Origin: an uncultured Bacillota bacterium
Lineage (GTDB): Bacteria > Bacillota > Clostridia > Oscillospirales > Oscillospiraceae
Direction: 5' to 3'
Length of the DNA: 33,369 nucleotides
NCBI GenBank assembly: GCA_947645675.1
Contig: CANSDP010000021.1
Coordinates: 1 to 33,369, forward strand
A program made the translations under genes and the position numbers. The notes beneath the pieces are model-generated. The model was not told the origin of the DNA, did not search any database, and saw nothing but the letters and a program-made list of their open reading frames with translations. Each line of letters begins with the position of its first letter. Positions within the stretch are counted from its first letter, which is position 1. Shown piece after piece: positions 16,676 through 24,868 of this stretch.

Positions 16676-18097
16676 TCAGTGATTACAAAGATTACAATCT
16701 GTATTATTACATTCTGTATTCCCTTGCATGACTATACCGGAGGCGATAGAATTGAGGGCGATGGCGCATTCCAGACGCTTACGTTCCATGGCGCAGGCCA
16801 CCTCATTCGCGCATGTTATGTCTCCATTGGCAAGCAAATTGGAGGCGGAGCACCCCCCGCTGCAATAAAATCTGGCCCAGCACTCCCGGCAGGCGGGACG
16901 GGTGTAGACATTCTGTTGGGCAAATTGACCAGAGATTTCCATATTGAAGCCGCCGCTGTGGACATTGCCCATACGAAACTCCTCTTTCCCCACAAACTGG
17001 TGGCAGGGGTAGATGTCCCCGTCGGGGGTGATGGCCACGTACTCGCACCCGGCCCCGCAGCCCCGCAGCCGCTTGATGACGCAGGGGCCCTGGGACAGGT
17101 CCACATTGAAGTGGAAGAAGTTGATGTCCTTCCGATCCTTCAGCAGGCCGGCCAGCCTTTCATACTCCTCCTCTACCCTGTCCAGGTCCTCCGCGCGGAT
17201 GGCGTAGGGGTCCTCGGGAGGGCCGCTGCACGGCTCCACCGACACATGGCGGAAGCCCAAGTCGCCCATGTGGAGGATATCCTGGGCAAAGTCCAGACTA
17301 TCCCGGGTGAAGGTGCCCCGGACGTAGTAGTCCTTGGTCCCCCGCTGGGCCACCAGCTTTTGGAATTTGGGGACGATCACGTCGTAGCTCCCCTTCCCGT
17401 TGACGGTGGGCCGCATCCTGTCGTTGACCGACTGCCTGCCGTCCAGGGAGAGCACCACGTTGGACATCTCCCGGTTGATATAGTCGATGGTCTCATCGTC
17501 CAGCAGGACGCCGTTGGTGGTGATGGTGAATCGGAATACCTTGTCGTGCTTCTTCTCCAGGGAGCGGGCGTACTCCACCGTCCCCTTCACCACGTCCATG
17601 GACATCAGAGGTTCGCCGCCGAAGAAGTCCACCTCGATGTTCCGCCGGCTTCCCGACTTGGCCACCACCCAGTCGATAGCCTTTTTCGCGGTGTCCAGAT
17701 CCATGGTCATCCGGTGGCCGGTGCCGAAATCGCCGGTGGAGGCGAAGCAGTATTTGCACCGCAGGTTGCAGTCGTGGGACACATGGAGGCACAGGGCTTT
17801 CACCACCGCCGCCTTGGGCAGGGCCATGGCGGCCTCCGGGTCGATGTACTCGTCGGTGGTGAAGAGCAGTCCGGCCTCCTGGAGCTCTCTCAGCTCCTGC
17901 CAGCCCTCCTCCAGCTCGGCCCGGTCGTATTGAGACAGCCTGTCCGCCAGCTCAGAGGGAAACTCCTCCCCCAGGGGCCCCTCCCCTGCCCCGCTGAGCA
18001 GGTCGTAGGTCAGCTTGTCCAGCACGTGGACCGCGCCGCTGTTCACATCCGCCGCCAGGTACTGCCCCAGGGCGGTAAAGGTATGTACAGTTGTCAT
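16676..18097 (-). CDS. scfB: SCIFF peptide maturase, radical SAM/SPASM protein
   Basis: 473 residues. It installs a Cys-to-Thr thioether cross-link in the SCIFF peptide, using S-adenosylmethionine and three iron-sulfur clusters. Residues 1-80 form the peptide-recognition (RRE-like) region; the radical SAM motif is C110-x3-C114-x2-C117 (CNLRCKYC), with FFGGEPL downstream; the C-terminal SPASM Cys set includes GCGAGCEYVAITPDGDIYPC and CRECWARFYCSGGC. The C-terminal tail (NTECNNTDCNLCNH) is Cys-rich and typical of this family. GGAGG precedes ATG 18097. Unusually, three unrelated small genes lie between it and scfA, and the nearest one ends only 15 bases upstream, so scfB is probably cotranscribed with them rather than with its substrate. 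Confidence 0.95.
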   Translation of the reverse strand: MTTVHTFTALGQYLAADVNSGAVHVLDKLTYDLLSGAGEGPLGEEFPSELADRLSQYDRAELEEGWQELRELQEAGLLFTTDEYIDPEAAMALPKAAVVKALCLHVSHDCNLRCKYCFASTGDFGTGHRMTMDLDTAKKAIDWVVAKSGSRRNIEVDFFGGEPLMSMDVVKGTVEYARSLEKKHDKVFRFTITTNGVLLDDETIDYINREMSNVVLSLDGRQSVNDRMRPTVNGKGSYDVIVPKFQKLVAQRGTKDYYVRGTFTRDSLDFAQDILHMGDLGFRHVSVEPCSGPPEDPYAIRAEDLDRVEEEYERLAGLLKDRKDINFFHFNVDLSQGPCVIKRLRGCGAGCEYVAITPDGDIYPCHQFVGKEEFRMGNVHSGGFNMEISGQFAQQNVYTRPACRECWARFYCSGGCSASNLLANGDITCANEVACAMERKRLECAIALNSIASGIVMQGNTECNNTDCNLCNH

Positions 18098-18112
18098 GTT
18101 TTTTCCTCCCGT

Positions 18113-18505
18113 TTAAATTTCTCTCCAGTTCAGCTCACACTGTCCGGTCGCGTTTTGAAATTCCCAGCGCAAATAATATCTGCTGCTCTTCTCCAATTTG
18201 ATCGTGCCTGTGGGGGATTGCCTGTTCAGCTTCAGAAGCGGGCGCTTGTCTCTGTCCAGTAGAGACACCTCCACTTCTCCCTTTGACAACTGGGCTTCAA
18301 AGCAAAACTGATAGGCCTGTCCCCGATGAAAGTGGACCATATGCCGGACCCAGCCGGTGCAGGAGTCCAGCTTTGCCCGGTCGGCTTCCCGCCCGGGCCG
18401 AAACACGAACAGGATGGCGGCAATACGTTTTGTGACCGCCAGCCCCTGGCGGTAGAGCAGATACAGCACTCCGCCCCAAATGACTACCCAGAAATACGGT
18501 AGCAT
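18113..18505 (-). CDS. Small membrane-anchored protein, unknown; resembles the protein at 741
   Basis: 130 residues. It starts with a membrane segment (1-20, LPYFWVVIWGGVLYLLY) and a second weaker one (27-37). The remainder looks like a beta-rich domain: VHFHRGQAYQFCFEAQL, KGEVEVSLLD, LLKLNRQ, IKLEKSSRYYLRWEF. The order and spacing match the C-terminal domain of the protein at 741-1142, a paralogy judged by eye. GGAGGG lies 12 bases before ATG 18505, a long spacing. Its first 22 bases overlap the preceding gene and scfB begins 15 bases after it, so it appears to be part of an operon ending in scfB. Function unknown; nothing links it chemically to SCIFF. Confidence 0.72.
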   Translation of the reverse strand: MLPYFWVVIWGGVLYLLYRQGLAVTKRIAAILFVFRPGREADRAKLDSCTGWVRHMVHFHRGQAYQFCFEAQLSKGEVEVSLLDRDKRPLLKLNRQSPTGTIKLEKSSRYYLRWEFQNATGQCELNWREI

Positions 18506-18948
18506 TGGTCAACGCATCCCTCCTCATAATAAGAAAGCAAAATCTCAAAAAAGGACCTGGTCTGCGCTTCGTCATTCCAATGGGGGAAAGCGTCCGCATA
18601 ACAGAGCGACCAGAAGGGTTCCATATTTTGGAGATTGCCGGGAAGGCTCTCCCACAGTGAGTACATTTTGCTTCCAAATCGACGGAGGTCCGTGTAGCGG
18701 GTATAGTAGTCCCTGAGCTTTTCCATCAAAACCCGTCCAAAGGTCTCCGGGTGCAGGCCAATATAGCCGTAGTCCGCCCGCGTTCGGATGTAGATGGCCG
18801 CTTCTTGAATGTCAGTCTCGCACTCCAGGTCCAGCAGCGTCCTGTCGTCCGGACGCTCCAAAAACAGGGCGTCCAGCCGCTCCTGGTACTCCTCCTCTGT
18901 GACGATATCCTCATAAAGCAGGATGGCGTACGCCAGCAGTTCCTCCAA
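18484..18948 (-). CDS. Hypothetical acidic protein, immunity-protein-like
   Basis: 154 residues, soluble, rich in Glu, Leu and Tyr, predicted mainly helical. The start is TTG 18948: GAGGTG lies 7 bases upstream and overlaps the stop of the previous gene, which implies coupled translation. Readable stretches include LLDLECETDIQEAAIYIRT, FGRVLMEKLRDYYTRYTDL and MYSLWESLPGNLQ. I recall similar small proteins in polymorphic-toxin immunity clusters, but cannot name the family and cannot check it here. No toxin gene is visible. It ends inside the next gene (22-base overlap). Confidence 0.65.
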   Translation of the reverse strand: MEELLAYAILLYEDIVTEEEYQERLDALFLERPDDRTLLDLECETDIQEAAIYIRTRADYGYIGLHPETFGRVLMEKLRDYYTRYTDLRRFGSKMYSLWESLPGNLQNMEPFWSLCYADAFPHWNDEAQTRSFFEILLSYYEEGCVDQCYRISG

Positions 18949-18959
18949 GGTAGTTCACC

Positions 18960-19448
18960 TCATTGTTTTATTTTGGTCACTACCGGCGGACAGTGTGAGA
19001 TGATTTCGATAATATGGTTTTGTGTGTAAACGCCGTATTGTTTCCATTCGCCAGGAAAAAAAGTGCCGTCATCGAGTTGAAAAACGCCCGCTATTTCCTC
19101 CAAATGGTCCAGATATTTTGATTTTTCCACAATAGCCAGGTATCCGCCGGAGCTGATTTCCTCCGGGCCGCCAGCCGCGTAGGATTCACTCGTCACCCGA
19201 TAGGTGATGTAATTTTCAAAATAAATTTCAAACAGGGCCGTTTTGTCCGGTTCAATCGGGCAACACTTTGCCAGGATATCGTCCAAAATTCCGTTACTCC
19301 TATCACCGTTCGCTCTCACACCGGCTTCCCCAACTGTCGCTGGAGCAATTATGATCCGAAGCTCATTGTCCGGGCCATCAGACAGGGACACTAAAAAGGG
19401 GGCGTGATCTCCAAGTTGTTGTCTAAGAGAAGCAAAAGAGTATTCCAT
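18960..19448 (-). CDS. Hypothetical protein, possible immunity-type
   Basis: 162 residues. ATG 19448 is chosen because AGGAGA lies 7 bases upstream and longer readings would run into the scfA terminator. No signal peptide or membrane segment. Notable stretches: IEIYFENYITYRVTSESYA-type central part (residues about 82-98, FEIYFENYITYRVTSESYA) and QYGVYTQNHIIEIISHCPPV at the C-terminus. These recall a widespread family of small proteins often seen among toxin-immunity genes; that is recollection, not a search result. First gene after the scfA terminator, so it begins the operon that ends in scfB. It is AT-richer than scfA and scfB, consistent with acquisition. Confidence 0.65.
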   Translation of the reverse strand: MEYSFASLRQQLGDHAPFLVSLSDGPDNELRIIIAPATVGEAGVRANGDRSNGILDDILAKCCPIEPDKTALFEIYFENYITYRVTSESYAAGGPEEISSGGYLAIVEKSKYLDHLEEIAGVFQLDDGTFFPGEWKQYGVYTQNHIIEIISHCPPVVTKIKQ

Positions 19449-19475
19449 TCTCTGGTCTCCTATTCGCGGACACAG

Positions 19476-19506
19476 CAAAAAGGCAGGCGCGAACGCGCCC
19501 GCCCTT
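19476..19506 (-). terminator. Terminator immediately after scfA
   Basis: Minus strand: GC-rich stem with core GGCGC / GCGCC and loop GTTC, extended outward through G-T and C-G pairs, followed by five T (19481-19477). It begins about 14 bases past the scfA stop and would end most scfA transcripts before the three small genes. Confidence 0.85.
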
Positions 19507-19520
19507 TCAGGCTTTGTGAT

Positions 19521-19661
19521 TTACTTGTTCTCGCACTTCTGGTTGGCGACGGTGCAGGAAGTCTTGCAGGCGGACTGGCAAGAGGTCTGGCACTCGCCGC
19601 AGCCGCCGTGGGCGGCGCTCTGCTTCAGGGTGGCCCCGTTCAAGGTCTGAATGTGTTTCAT
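19521..19661 (-). CDS. scfA: SCIFF ribosomal peptide precursor (six Cys in forty-five residues)
   Basis: 46 residues, the substrate of ScfB. Six Cys at 21, 24, 28, 32, 36 and 43, in CGECQTSCQSACKTSC and the C-terminal QKCENK, match the SCIFF family closely. In the characterised Clostridium thermocellum system the thioether joins Cys32 and Thr37; both residues are present here at the same numbers. The leader is MKHIQTLNGATLKQSAAHGG. AGGAGGAG lies 5-6 bases before ATG 19661, with a near-consensus promoter at 19715-19743 and a terminator just after the gene, so it is probably an abundant short transcript. SCIFF is nearly universal in Clostridia but its biological role is not known. Confidence 0.97.
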   Translation of the reverse strand: MKHIQTLNGATLKQSAAHGGCGECQTSCQSACKTSCTVANQKCENK

Positions 19662-19714
19662 TGGTATCTCCTCCTGTTTGGTTGCTTACAGCAGATTCTG
19701 CCATAGTGACAGTC

Positions 19715-19743
19715 ATTATAACATAGGCTCCGAGAGATTTCAA
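19715..19743 (-). promoter_or_regulatory. Strong promoter of scfA
   Basis: Minus strand: TTGAAA (19743-19738) and TATAAT (19720-19715), spacing 17, with TGT before TATAAT (extended -10). It lies 54 bases upstream of the scfA start and abuts the stop codon of the membrane protein gene. Confidence 0.85.
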
Positions 19744-20166
19744 TCATCTTCTGCGTTTTTTCTTGGGTTTTCTCGCCAGCAGTCCGGGGATGGCCCCGCC
19801 GCACAGGCAGGCGCACAGGATACCCGCCCCACCGTTGGCGATGGAGGCCCCGTCAAAGGCGATGAATCCCGCCGTCAGCAGCAGGAGGAACAGCACCGCT
19901 CCCACGCCCAGGCCAACCGGCAGCGAGTGCCGTCCCACCCGGCGGACGGCGAAGCAGCCGCCCGTCAGGGCGCCCAGCACGCAGGACGCCAGCACCGCGC
20001 CGTACATCGCCCCCACCGGCATCACGCCGGCGGAGACCAGAACCGCCCAGGCCAGCAGGGCCAGAATGGCCGTCACTCCGGCCAGCGCGCCGCCGATCAG
20101 GATATCACACATGGCGTTGAGCCATTGACTGCCCAGCTCCTCCGGCCGCCGCTCTTTTTTCTTCAT
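19744..20166 (-). CDS. TIGR04086-like membrane protein (SCIFF neighbourhood)
   Basis: 140 residues from ATG 20166, chosen because GGGAGGG lies 7 bases upstream. Four hydrophobic segments (about 22-45, 48-70, 82-103 and 106-125) with Gly and Ala rich helices, a Cys pair in LASCVLGALTGGCF, and a very basic C-terminus (KPKKKRRR). TIGR04086 proteins are defined largely by lying beside SCIFF genes in Clostridia; no function is known. The position between yajC and scfA matches that pattern. It overlaps nothing; the scfA promoter begins at its stop codon. Confidence 0.8.
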   Translation of the reverse strand: MKKKERRPEELGSQWLNAMCDILIGGALAGVTAILALLAWAVLVSAGVMPVGAMYGAVLASCVLGALTGGCFAVRRVGRHSLPVGLGVGAVLFLLLLTAGFIAFDGASIANGGAGILCACLCGGAIPGLLARKPKKKRRR

Positions 20167-20232
20167 AAAAATACCCTCCCCCACGGTTTGGTAAAACCTA
20201 TGCGGGGAGGGCAAAAGACATGCCTGTTAGTT

Positions 20233-20511
20233 TTAAGCGTTGGGCTGGGTGGGAGCCACGTTCTTGCTGGAAACAGCCCACTTGGTGAACTCGATACGCA
20301 CCCGGTCGGCGCTGGTCTCAATCACAATGGTGCTCTCGTCCACCTTGCAGATGGTGCCCACAATACCGCCGATGGTGGTGATGACATCGCCCACCTTCAG
20401 GGAGTCCCGCAGATTCTGTGCCTCCTTCTTCCGCTTGTTCTCCGGGCGGATCATAAAGAAGTACAGCATAGCAAACATCAGGACTAGCATGAGAATCATA
20501 TCAAGACCCAT
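20233..20511 (-). CDS. yajC: Preprotein translocase accessory subunit YajC
   Basis: 92 residues. ATG 20511 is chosen because GGAGG lies about 8 bases upstream. One N-terminal membrane segment (3-20, LDMILMLVLMFAMLYFF) followed by the conserved MIRPENKRKKEAQ and LKVGDVITTIGGIVGTI, then a small SH3-like cytoplasmic domain. YajC associates with SecDF in the Sec holotranslocon. Unlike many genomes, secD and secF are not adjacent here. It lies between tgt and the TIGR04086 gene, an order common in Clostridia, with its own promoter at 20576-20604. Confidence 0.95.
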   Translation of the reverse strand: MGLDMILMLVLMFAMLYFFMIRPENKRKKEAQNLRDSLKVGDVITTIGGIVGTICKVDESTIVIETSADRVRIEFTKWAVSSKNVAPTQPNA

Positions 20512-20564
20512 AAATTTTCCTCCAAAGTTTAAAATCACTCAGTCAACAGAATCTCTATTTGACA

Positions 20565-20627
20565 CAGTGAAAAATATTATAGCGGATATTTGTCCGGTTG
20601 ACAAGCCCTTTTGTCAAATTTTCACTG
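20565..20627. repeat. Nested inverted repeats around the yajC promoter
   Basis: Outer arms CAGTGAAAA (20565-20573) and TTTTCACTG (20619-20627), both perfect. Inner arms TTGACAA (20598-20604) and TTGTCAA (20611-20617), also perfect, with a six-base loop. The inner repeat overlaps the -35 of the yajC promoter. Confidence 0.7.
20576..20604 (-). promoter_or_regulatory. Promoter of yajC
   Basis: Minus strand: TTGTCA (20604-20599) and TATAAT (20581-20576), spacing 17. It lies 65 bases before the yajC start codon. Confidence 0.75.
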
Positions 20628-20637
20628 AGATTGATTT

Positions 20638-20672
20638 TGTAGGGTGGGACGACTCGGCCCGCCGCCCTGAAA
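20638..20672. repeat. Possible degenerate palindromic repeat beginning TGTAGGG
   Basis: Starts with the same TGTAGGG as the palindromic element at 26094-26169 and can fold (GGGTGGG against CCCGCC/GCCC). It lies between tgt and yajC. Probably a decayed copy of an interspersed palindromic element; the match is short. Confidence 0.3.
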
Positions 20673-20692
20673 ATCTGCGGACCTGGCGCGCT

Positions 20693-21826
20693 CTATGGGG
20701 CTGGCCGGTCCAAAATACCGGAGTACCGCGCCCGGAAATCTTCAAAGGTGCCACCGTCGAGAGCCTCCCGGATGCGGGCCATCAGCTTGTTGTAGAAGTG
20801 CAGATTGTGGAGCACCGCCAGCCGCATAGCCAGCATCTCCCCCGCCGTCAGCAGGTGGCGCAGGTAGGCTCGGGAGAAGGACCGGCAGGCGGGACAATCA
20901 CAGCTCGGGTCAATGGGCCGCCCGTCCAGCTTGTACTTCTCATTTTTGATATTGATGGTTCCGTTCCAAGTGTACAGCTTGCCGTGGCGGGCGTTCCGGG
21001 CGGGCATCACGCAGTCGAAGAAGTCTACCCCTCGGGCTACCCCCTCGATGATATTGGAGGGCGTCCCCACTCCCATGAGGTACCGGGGTTTTTCCCGGGG
21101 CATGTGGGGCTCCACCGCGTCGATGATGTCGTACATCACCTGGGTGGGCTCCCCCACCGCCAGCCCGCCGATGGCGTAGCCGTCGCAGTTCAGCTTGGCG
21201 ATCTCCTCCATGTGCCAGACCCGCAGATCGGCGTAGGTCCCCCCCTGGTTGATGCCGAAGAGCTGCTGCTGAGGGGTGACCGTCTCTGACAAGGCATTCA
21301 GCCTGTCATGCTCTGCCACACAGCGCTCCAGCCACCGGGCGGTCCGCTCGCAGGAGGCCTTTACATACTCATAGGGGGACGGGTTCTCCACGCACTCGTC
21401 AAAGGCCATAGCAATGTCGCTGCCCAGGTTGGACTGAATCCGCATGGACTCCTCCGGGCCCATAAAGATACGCCGGCCGTCGATGTGGGAGGCGAAGGTG
21501 ACCCCCTCCTCGGTGATCTTCCGCAGACCGGACAGGGAAAAAACCTGAAAGCCCCCGCTGTCGGTGAGCATGGGGCCGTCCCAGTCCATAAATTTGTGTA
21601 GCCCGCCCATCTGGCGGACGGCGGCGTCCCCGGGACGCAGATGGAGGTGGTAGGTGTTGGACAGCTCCACCTGACAGCCGATCTCCTTCAGGTCGTGGGC
21701 GGACACCGCCCCCTTGATGGCCCCCTGGGTGCCCACGTTCATGAACACCGGGGTCTGGACCACCCCATGGGCGCAGGTGAACACCCCACGCCGGGCTCTT
21801 CCCTCTTGTTTTAAAATCTCAAACAC
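20693..21826 (-). CDS. tgt: tRNA-guanine transglycosylase (queuine/preQ1 tRNA-ribosyltransferase)
   Basis: Exchanges guanine 34 for preQ1 in tRNAs with GUN anticodons. 377 residues from GTG 21826, chosen because AAGGAG lies 7 bases upstream. Asp89 in TDSGGFQVFSLS is the general acid/base, Asp271 in DFFDCVMPARN is the nucleophile, GINQGG (191-196) and GGLAVGE (220-226) contact the base, and the zinc site is C309-x-C311-x2-C314 with His340. All residues are present, so it should be active. It lies 62 bases downstream of queA, which acts on the product of this step. Confidence 0.97.
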   Translation of the reverse strand: MFEILKQEGRARRGVFTCAHGVVQTPVFMNVGTQGAIKGAVSAHDLKEIGCQVELSNTYHLHLRPGDAAVRQMGGLHKFMDWDGPMLTDSGGFQVFSLSGLRKITEEGVTFASHIDGRRIFMGPEESMRIQSNLGSDIAMAFDECVENPSPYEYVKASCERTARWLERCVAEHDRLNALSETVTPQQQLFGINQGGTYADLRVWHMEEIAKLNCDGYAIGGLAVGEPTQVMYDIIDAVEPHMPREKPRYLMGVGTPSNIIEGVARGVDFFDCVMPARNARHGKLYTWNGTINIKNEKYKLDGRPIDPSCDCPACRSFSRAYLRHLLTAGEMLAMRLAVLHNLHFYNKLMARIREALDGGTFEDFRARYSGILDRPAP

Positions 21827-21888
21827 GCAAAAACTCCTTCTAAATATTTTTTCGCAAATAGACCATATCAGTGAGCAAAACTCCGCCC

Positions 21889-22917
21889 TCAAAAATCGGC
21901 GATCATCATGGCGTCCCCGAAGGAAAAGAAGCGGTAACGCTCCCGCACCGCTGTCTCATAGGCGGACAGGACATGCTCCCTGCCCGCCAGGGCGGACACC
22001 AGCATGATGAGGGTGGACTGGGGCAGGTGGAAATTGGTAATGAGGGCGTCCAGCACCTTGAAGCGGTAGCCCGGGTAGATGAAAATATTCGTCCACCCGG
22101 AGCGCTCCGACATGGTCCCGTCCTCCGCCGCGAAGCTCTCAATGGTGCGGCAGGAGGTGGTGCCCACACAGATGACCCGTCCCCCGTCCGCCTTAGTCTG
22201 GTTGATGATATCGGCGGTCTCCTGACTGATCTGACAGAATTCGGAGTGCATCTCATGGTCCGTAATCTCCTCCGCCTTGACGGGTCGGAAGGTGCCTAGT
22301 CCCACATGGAGTGTAATGTAGCAGACCTTTACACCAATTTCCTGTACCTGCGCCAGCAGCTCCGGGGTAAAGTGGAGCCCGGCGGTGGGGGCGGCGGCGG
22401 AGCCCATCACCTTAGAGTAGACGGTCTGATACCGCTCCTGGTCCTCCAGCTCCGCCTTGATATAGGGCGGCAGGGGCATTTTGCCCAGCTGCTCCAGAAT
22501 CTCCAGGAAAATGCCCTGGTAGTGGAACCGAACCGCCCGCTTACCGTCCTCCAGCTCGGTTTCCACGGTGGCGGTGAGCTGTCCATCTCCAAATATCACC
22601 CGAGCCCCCGGCTTCAGCTTCCGTCCGGGGCGGACCAGGCACTCCCACAGGTTGTCTCCCCTATCGACAAGGAGAAGTACTTCACAGACCCCGCCGGTGG
22701 GGCGGCGGCCGATGAGCCGGGCGGGCAGTACCCGGGAGTCGTTGAGCACCAGGCAGTCTCCAGGCCGCAGAAATTGGGGCAGATCATAGAACCGGTGGTG
22801 ACCCACCGCCCCGGTGCGCTTGTCCAGGGTGAGCAGCCGGGAGGCGTCCCGCCGCTCCAGGGGCGTCTGGGCGATCAGCTCCTCCGGGAGCTGGAAATCA
22901 AAATCAGAGGTTTTCAA
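21889..22917 (-). CDS. queA: S-adenosylmethionine:tRNA ribosyltransferase-isomerase
   Basis: Adds the cyclopentene-diol ring precursor of epoxyqueuosine to preQ1 in tRNA, using S-adenosylmethionine as ribosyl donor. 342 residues. Start codon TTG 22917, with AAGGAT upstream; no in-frame ATG fits. Family features: [23 protein letters not shown] at the N-terminus (quoted part only: [16 protein letters not shown]), [34 protein letters not shown] and DYLITNFH-like [18 protein letters not shown]. Normal length. Forms the queuosine pair with tgt; the SpoIID-domain gene ends 16 bases upstream on the same strand. Confidence 0.96.
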   Translation of the reverse strand: MKTSDFDFQLPEELIAQTPLERRDASRLLTLDKRTGAVGHHRFYDLPQFLRPGDCLVLNDSRVLPARLIGRRPTGGVCEVLLLVDRGDNLWECLVRPGRKLKPGARVIFGDGQLTATVETELEDGKRAVRFHYQGIFLEILEQLGKMPLPPYIKAELEDQERYQTVYSKVMGSAAAPTAGLHFTPELLAQVQEIGVKVCYITLHVGLGTFRPVKAEEITDHEMHSEFCQISQETADIINQTKADGGRVICVGTTSCRTIESFAAEDGTMSERSGWTNIFIYPGYRFKVLDALITNFHLPQSTLIMLVSALAGREHVLSAYETAVRERYRFFSFGDAMMIADF

Positions 22918-22933
22918 AAAACGATCATCCTTT

Positions 22934-24733
22934 TCAATATTGCTGGACCTGGACGCCGGGAAGGTAAAATTTTACAATCTCTTCGTATGTAAAGCCCCGG
23001 TTTGCCATGGCGTAGGCGCCGAACTGGCTCATGCCAAGCTGATGGCCCCAGCCGCCGCCGGTGAAGGTGTAGCTGCTCCCGGACACGGTGACCGTCCCGT
23101 TTCCGGGCTGAGGGGCGGTGCTTCCACCCTGGTTTCCGCCGCCGGTGGAGGGGGGCAGCTTGGAGATAGAGCCGCCGCCGGTGATGATGTAGGGGGCCCC
23201 GTCAATGGGACTCACCGTGCCTGAGCCGGAGATCACATACATCCCGTCTGTACTGCCGGGGACCTGCACGCCGTTGATGTACAGCCCCCCGCCGCTGGGG
23301 GGCGTGACGGGGCCGGCAGACCCGCCGTCCCCCACTCCGTTGACGGTAAAGCGGATGGAATCCACGCCGAAGCGGCTGCGGATGTCGCTGGCCTTGACGG
23401 TATTGCTCTGGCCGTTGGCCCAGTGGACCACCGCCTGAATGACGTTGCCCTTGTCGGAGTAGGTCAGTGTCAGGTGGTCCACAGAGGTGCCCGTGCCCAG
23501 GCCGTAGCCCTGGAGCTTCTGGGTCAGTTGGGCGGTGGTGTAGCGCACCGTCCAGGAGGAGTGGGAGTTGATGCTGTTGGTGTCGGCCTCATAGGGGTCC
23601 ACCACTCCCCGGAGATAGGGGTGCTCGGTGGAGGTGTTGGTCCCCCAGACGTTGTTGGCGTCCTCACTGGCCCCGCCGAAGCTGGAGGAGTAGACAGTCT
23701 CGGCCAGCTTCCCGTTATAGCGGATGACCATACCGGCGGTCTCGCTCACCGCCCGCATGCTGACCTCGCTGGGGCCGTTGTCGGCTCCGCTGCCCATGCC
23801 GTGGTAGGCCTGGCAGGAGGCGGTGCCGCAGATATCAAAGCCGTAGCTGTCATGCTTGCCCAGATTTTTCAGCACATAGGTCCGGGCAAAGACCGCCTGG
23901 GTTTTCAGCGCCTCCAGGGGCCAGTTCCGGCCCATCTCAAAGCAGACCACGCCGTTGACATAGTCCTCCAGGGGCAGGACGTTGACGACGGTGATATTTC
24001 CGCCGCCGCGCCGGTGGTACTGAAAGCCCCCCCGGTACTTATAGTTCTGGAACCATGTGCGGGTCTCCCCCACTCCGGTGACATCGGGCTGAATGGCCAG
24101 CCTGCCCGACTCGCCGCAGTCGTACTGAAACAGAATCTGGCTGGTGCCCGTCTTTACCACGCTCATGCCGTAGGAGCTTGTCCACACCACGCTTCCGCCG
24201 GAGACGCTTTTCAGTGCCGCTGACGCCGCCTCCGCTGAGGCGTAGGAGCCCGCCCGAACCTGATAGGCCCCGTCGATCCAGGCCACGAAGCCGCCGCTGT
24301 ACCGGGCCGCCTCCGCCGACGCCTGAGCGAAGCTGCCAAACGTCCCCGGTACCCGGATGTGGTAGCAGCCCACCAGGGTGCCGCTGGTGATGGAGGAGGA
24401 ATAGGTCTTCTTCCCGTTCACCGTGCCGTAGTAGAGGTTCTGGGTCTTGAGTACCGACACCTGAATGGTTTTGTCATCCGTGCGGGCCAGCTCCACGAAG
24501 TTCAGCCCGCTGTCGTAATAGCCAAAGCGGTAGCCGAAGCCGTATCCGGCGCTGTTGTTGTTCTCCAGATGGGCGGCCTCCAGCTCTCCTGTGGGGACGT
24601 GCTTGCTGGAGGAGGCCAGCCCCACCCGAATCATAATCTGCCCGTTCTGGTTGGTGGTGGCCGCCCTGGCGGGCGGCAGGACCAGGCAGAAGGCCAGAAG
24701 GACGGCAGCGAGCGGTGTCAATCTTTTTCCCAT
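22934..24733 (-). CDS. SpoIID/LytB-domain protein with SPOR-like region, secreted
   Basis: 599 residues from ATG 24733 (GGAG 6 bases upstream; ATG 24745 is possible). Signal peptide at 1-25 ending PPARA-A. A SPOR-like segment (about 120-185) may bind denuded glycan. The SpoIID domain starts near 250 with [16 protein letters not shown], then [18 protein letters not shown] and [15 protein letters not shown], and ends with [28 protein letters not shown] (quoted in part). SpoIID-type enzymes are lytic transglycosylases acting on glycans lacking stem peptides. A Gly/Pro/Ser-rich insertion of about 85 residues separates the two parts of the SpoIID domain just before the final motif. It is probably a sporulation or cell-wall hydrolase, not necessarily SpoIID itself. 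Confidence 0.88.
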   Translation of the reverse strand: MGKRLTPLAAVLLAFCLVLPPARAATTNQNGQIMIRVGLASSSKHVPTGELEAAHLENNNSAGYGFGYRFGYYDSGLNFVELARTDDKTIQVSVLKTQNLYYGTVNGKKTYSSSITSGTLVGCYHIRVPGTFGSFAQASAEAARYSGGFVAWIDGAYQVRAGSYASAEAASAALKSVSGGSVVWTSSYGMSVVKTGTSQILFQYDCGESGRLAIQPDVTGVGETRTWFQNYKYRGGFQYHRRGGGNITVVNVLPLEDYVNGVVCFEMGRNWPLEALKTQAVFARTYVLKNLGKHDSYGFDICGTASCQAYHGMGSGADNGPSEVSMRAVSETAGMVIRYNGKLAETVYSSSFGGASEDANNVWGTNTSTEHPYLRGVVDPYEADTNSINSHSSWTVRYTTAQLTQKLQGYGLGTGTSVDHLTLTYSDKGNVIQAVVHWANGQSNTVKASDIRSRFGVDSIRFTVNGVGDGGSAGPVTPPSGGGLYINGVQVPGSTDGMYVISGSGTVSPIDGAPYIITGGGSISKLPPSTGGGNQGGSTAPQPGNGTVTVSGSSYTFTGGGWGHQLGMSQFGAYAMANRGFTYEEIVKFYLPGVQVQQY

Positions 24734-24762
24734 AACGTTCTCCATTTCTTTTCTTAATTCTC

Positions 24763-24792
24763 TTGACAATACGTCGGGAAGCATGGTAGGAT
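24763..24792 (+). promoter_or_regulatory. Upstream promoter (P1) of asd-dapA-dapB
   Basis: Consensus -35 TTGACA (24763-24768), spacing 18, -10 TAGGAT (24787-24792) preceded by TGG (extended -10). Transcription would start near 24799 and pass through the leader terminator at 24851-24887. Confidence 0.65.
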
Positions 24793-24818
24793 AAATTCCA
24801 ACGCGGAGGACTGCGGCT

Positions 24819-24847
24819 TTGCGAAATACTCTCCCCGACATTATAGT
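24819..24847 (+). promoter_or_regulatory. Possible second asd promoter (P2)
   Basis: TTGCGA (24819-24824) and TATAGT (24842-24847), spacing 17: the same hexamers as the spoIIM promoter. Its start would fall inside the leader terminator stem and so bypass attenuation. Confidence 0.4.
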
Positions 24848-24868
24848 ACAAAATCAGCCGCTTGAAAA
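24840..24868 (-). promoter_or_regulatory. Candidate promoter of the SpoIID-domain gene, divergent from asd
   Basis: Minus strand: TTTTCA (24868-24863), spacing 17, TATAAT (24845-24840). It shares bases with the asd P2 and with the leader terminator stem, so the two directions could interfere. Confidence 0.45.

Noticed and set aside
16679-18262. Plus-strand open frame of 527 codons opposite scfB
   Set aside because: Antisense of a complete radical SAM gene; its composition (Val, Gly, His, Leu runs) is that of a reverse-complement shadow.
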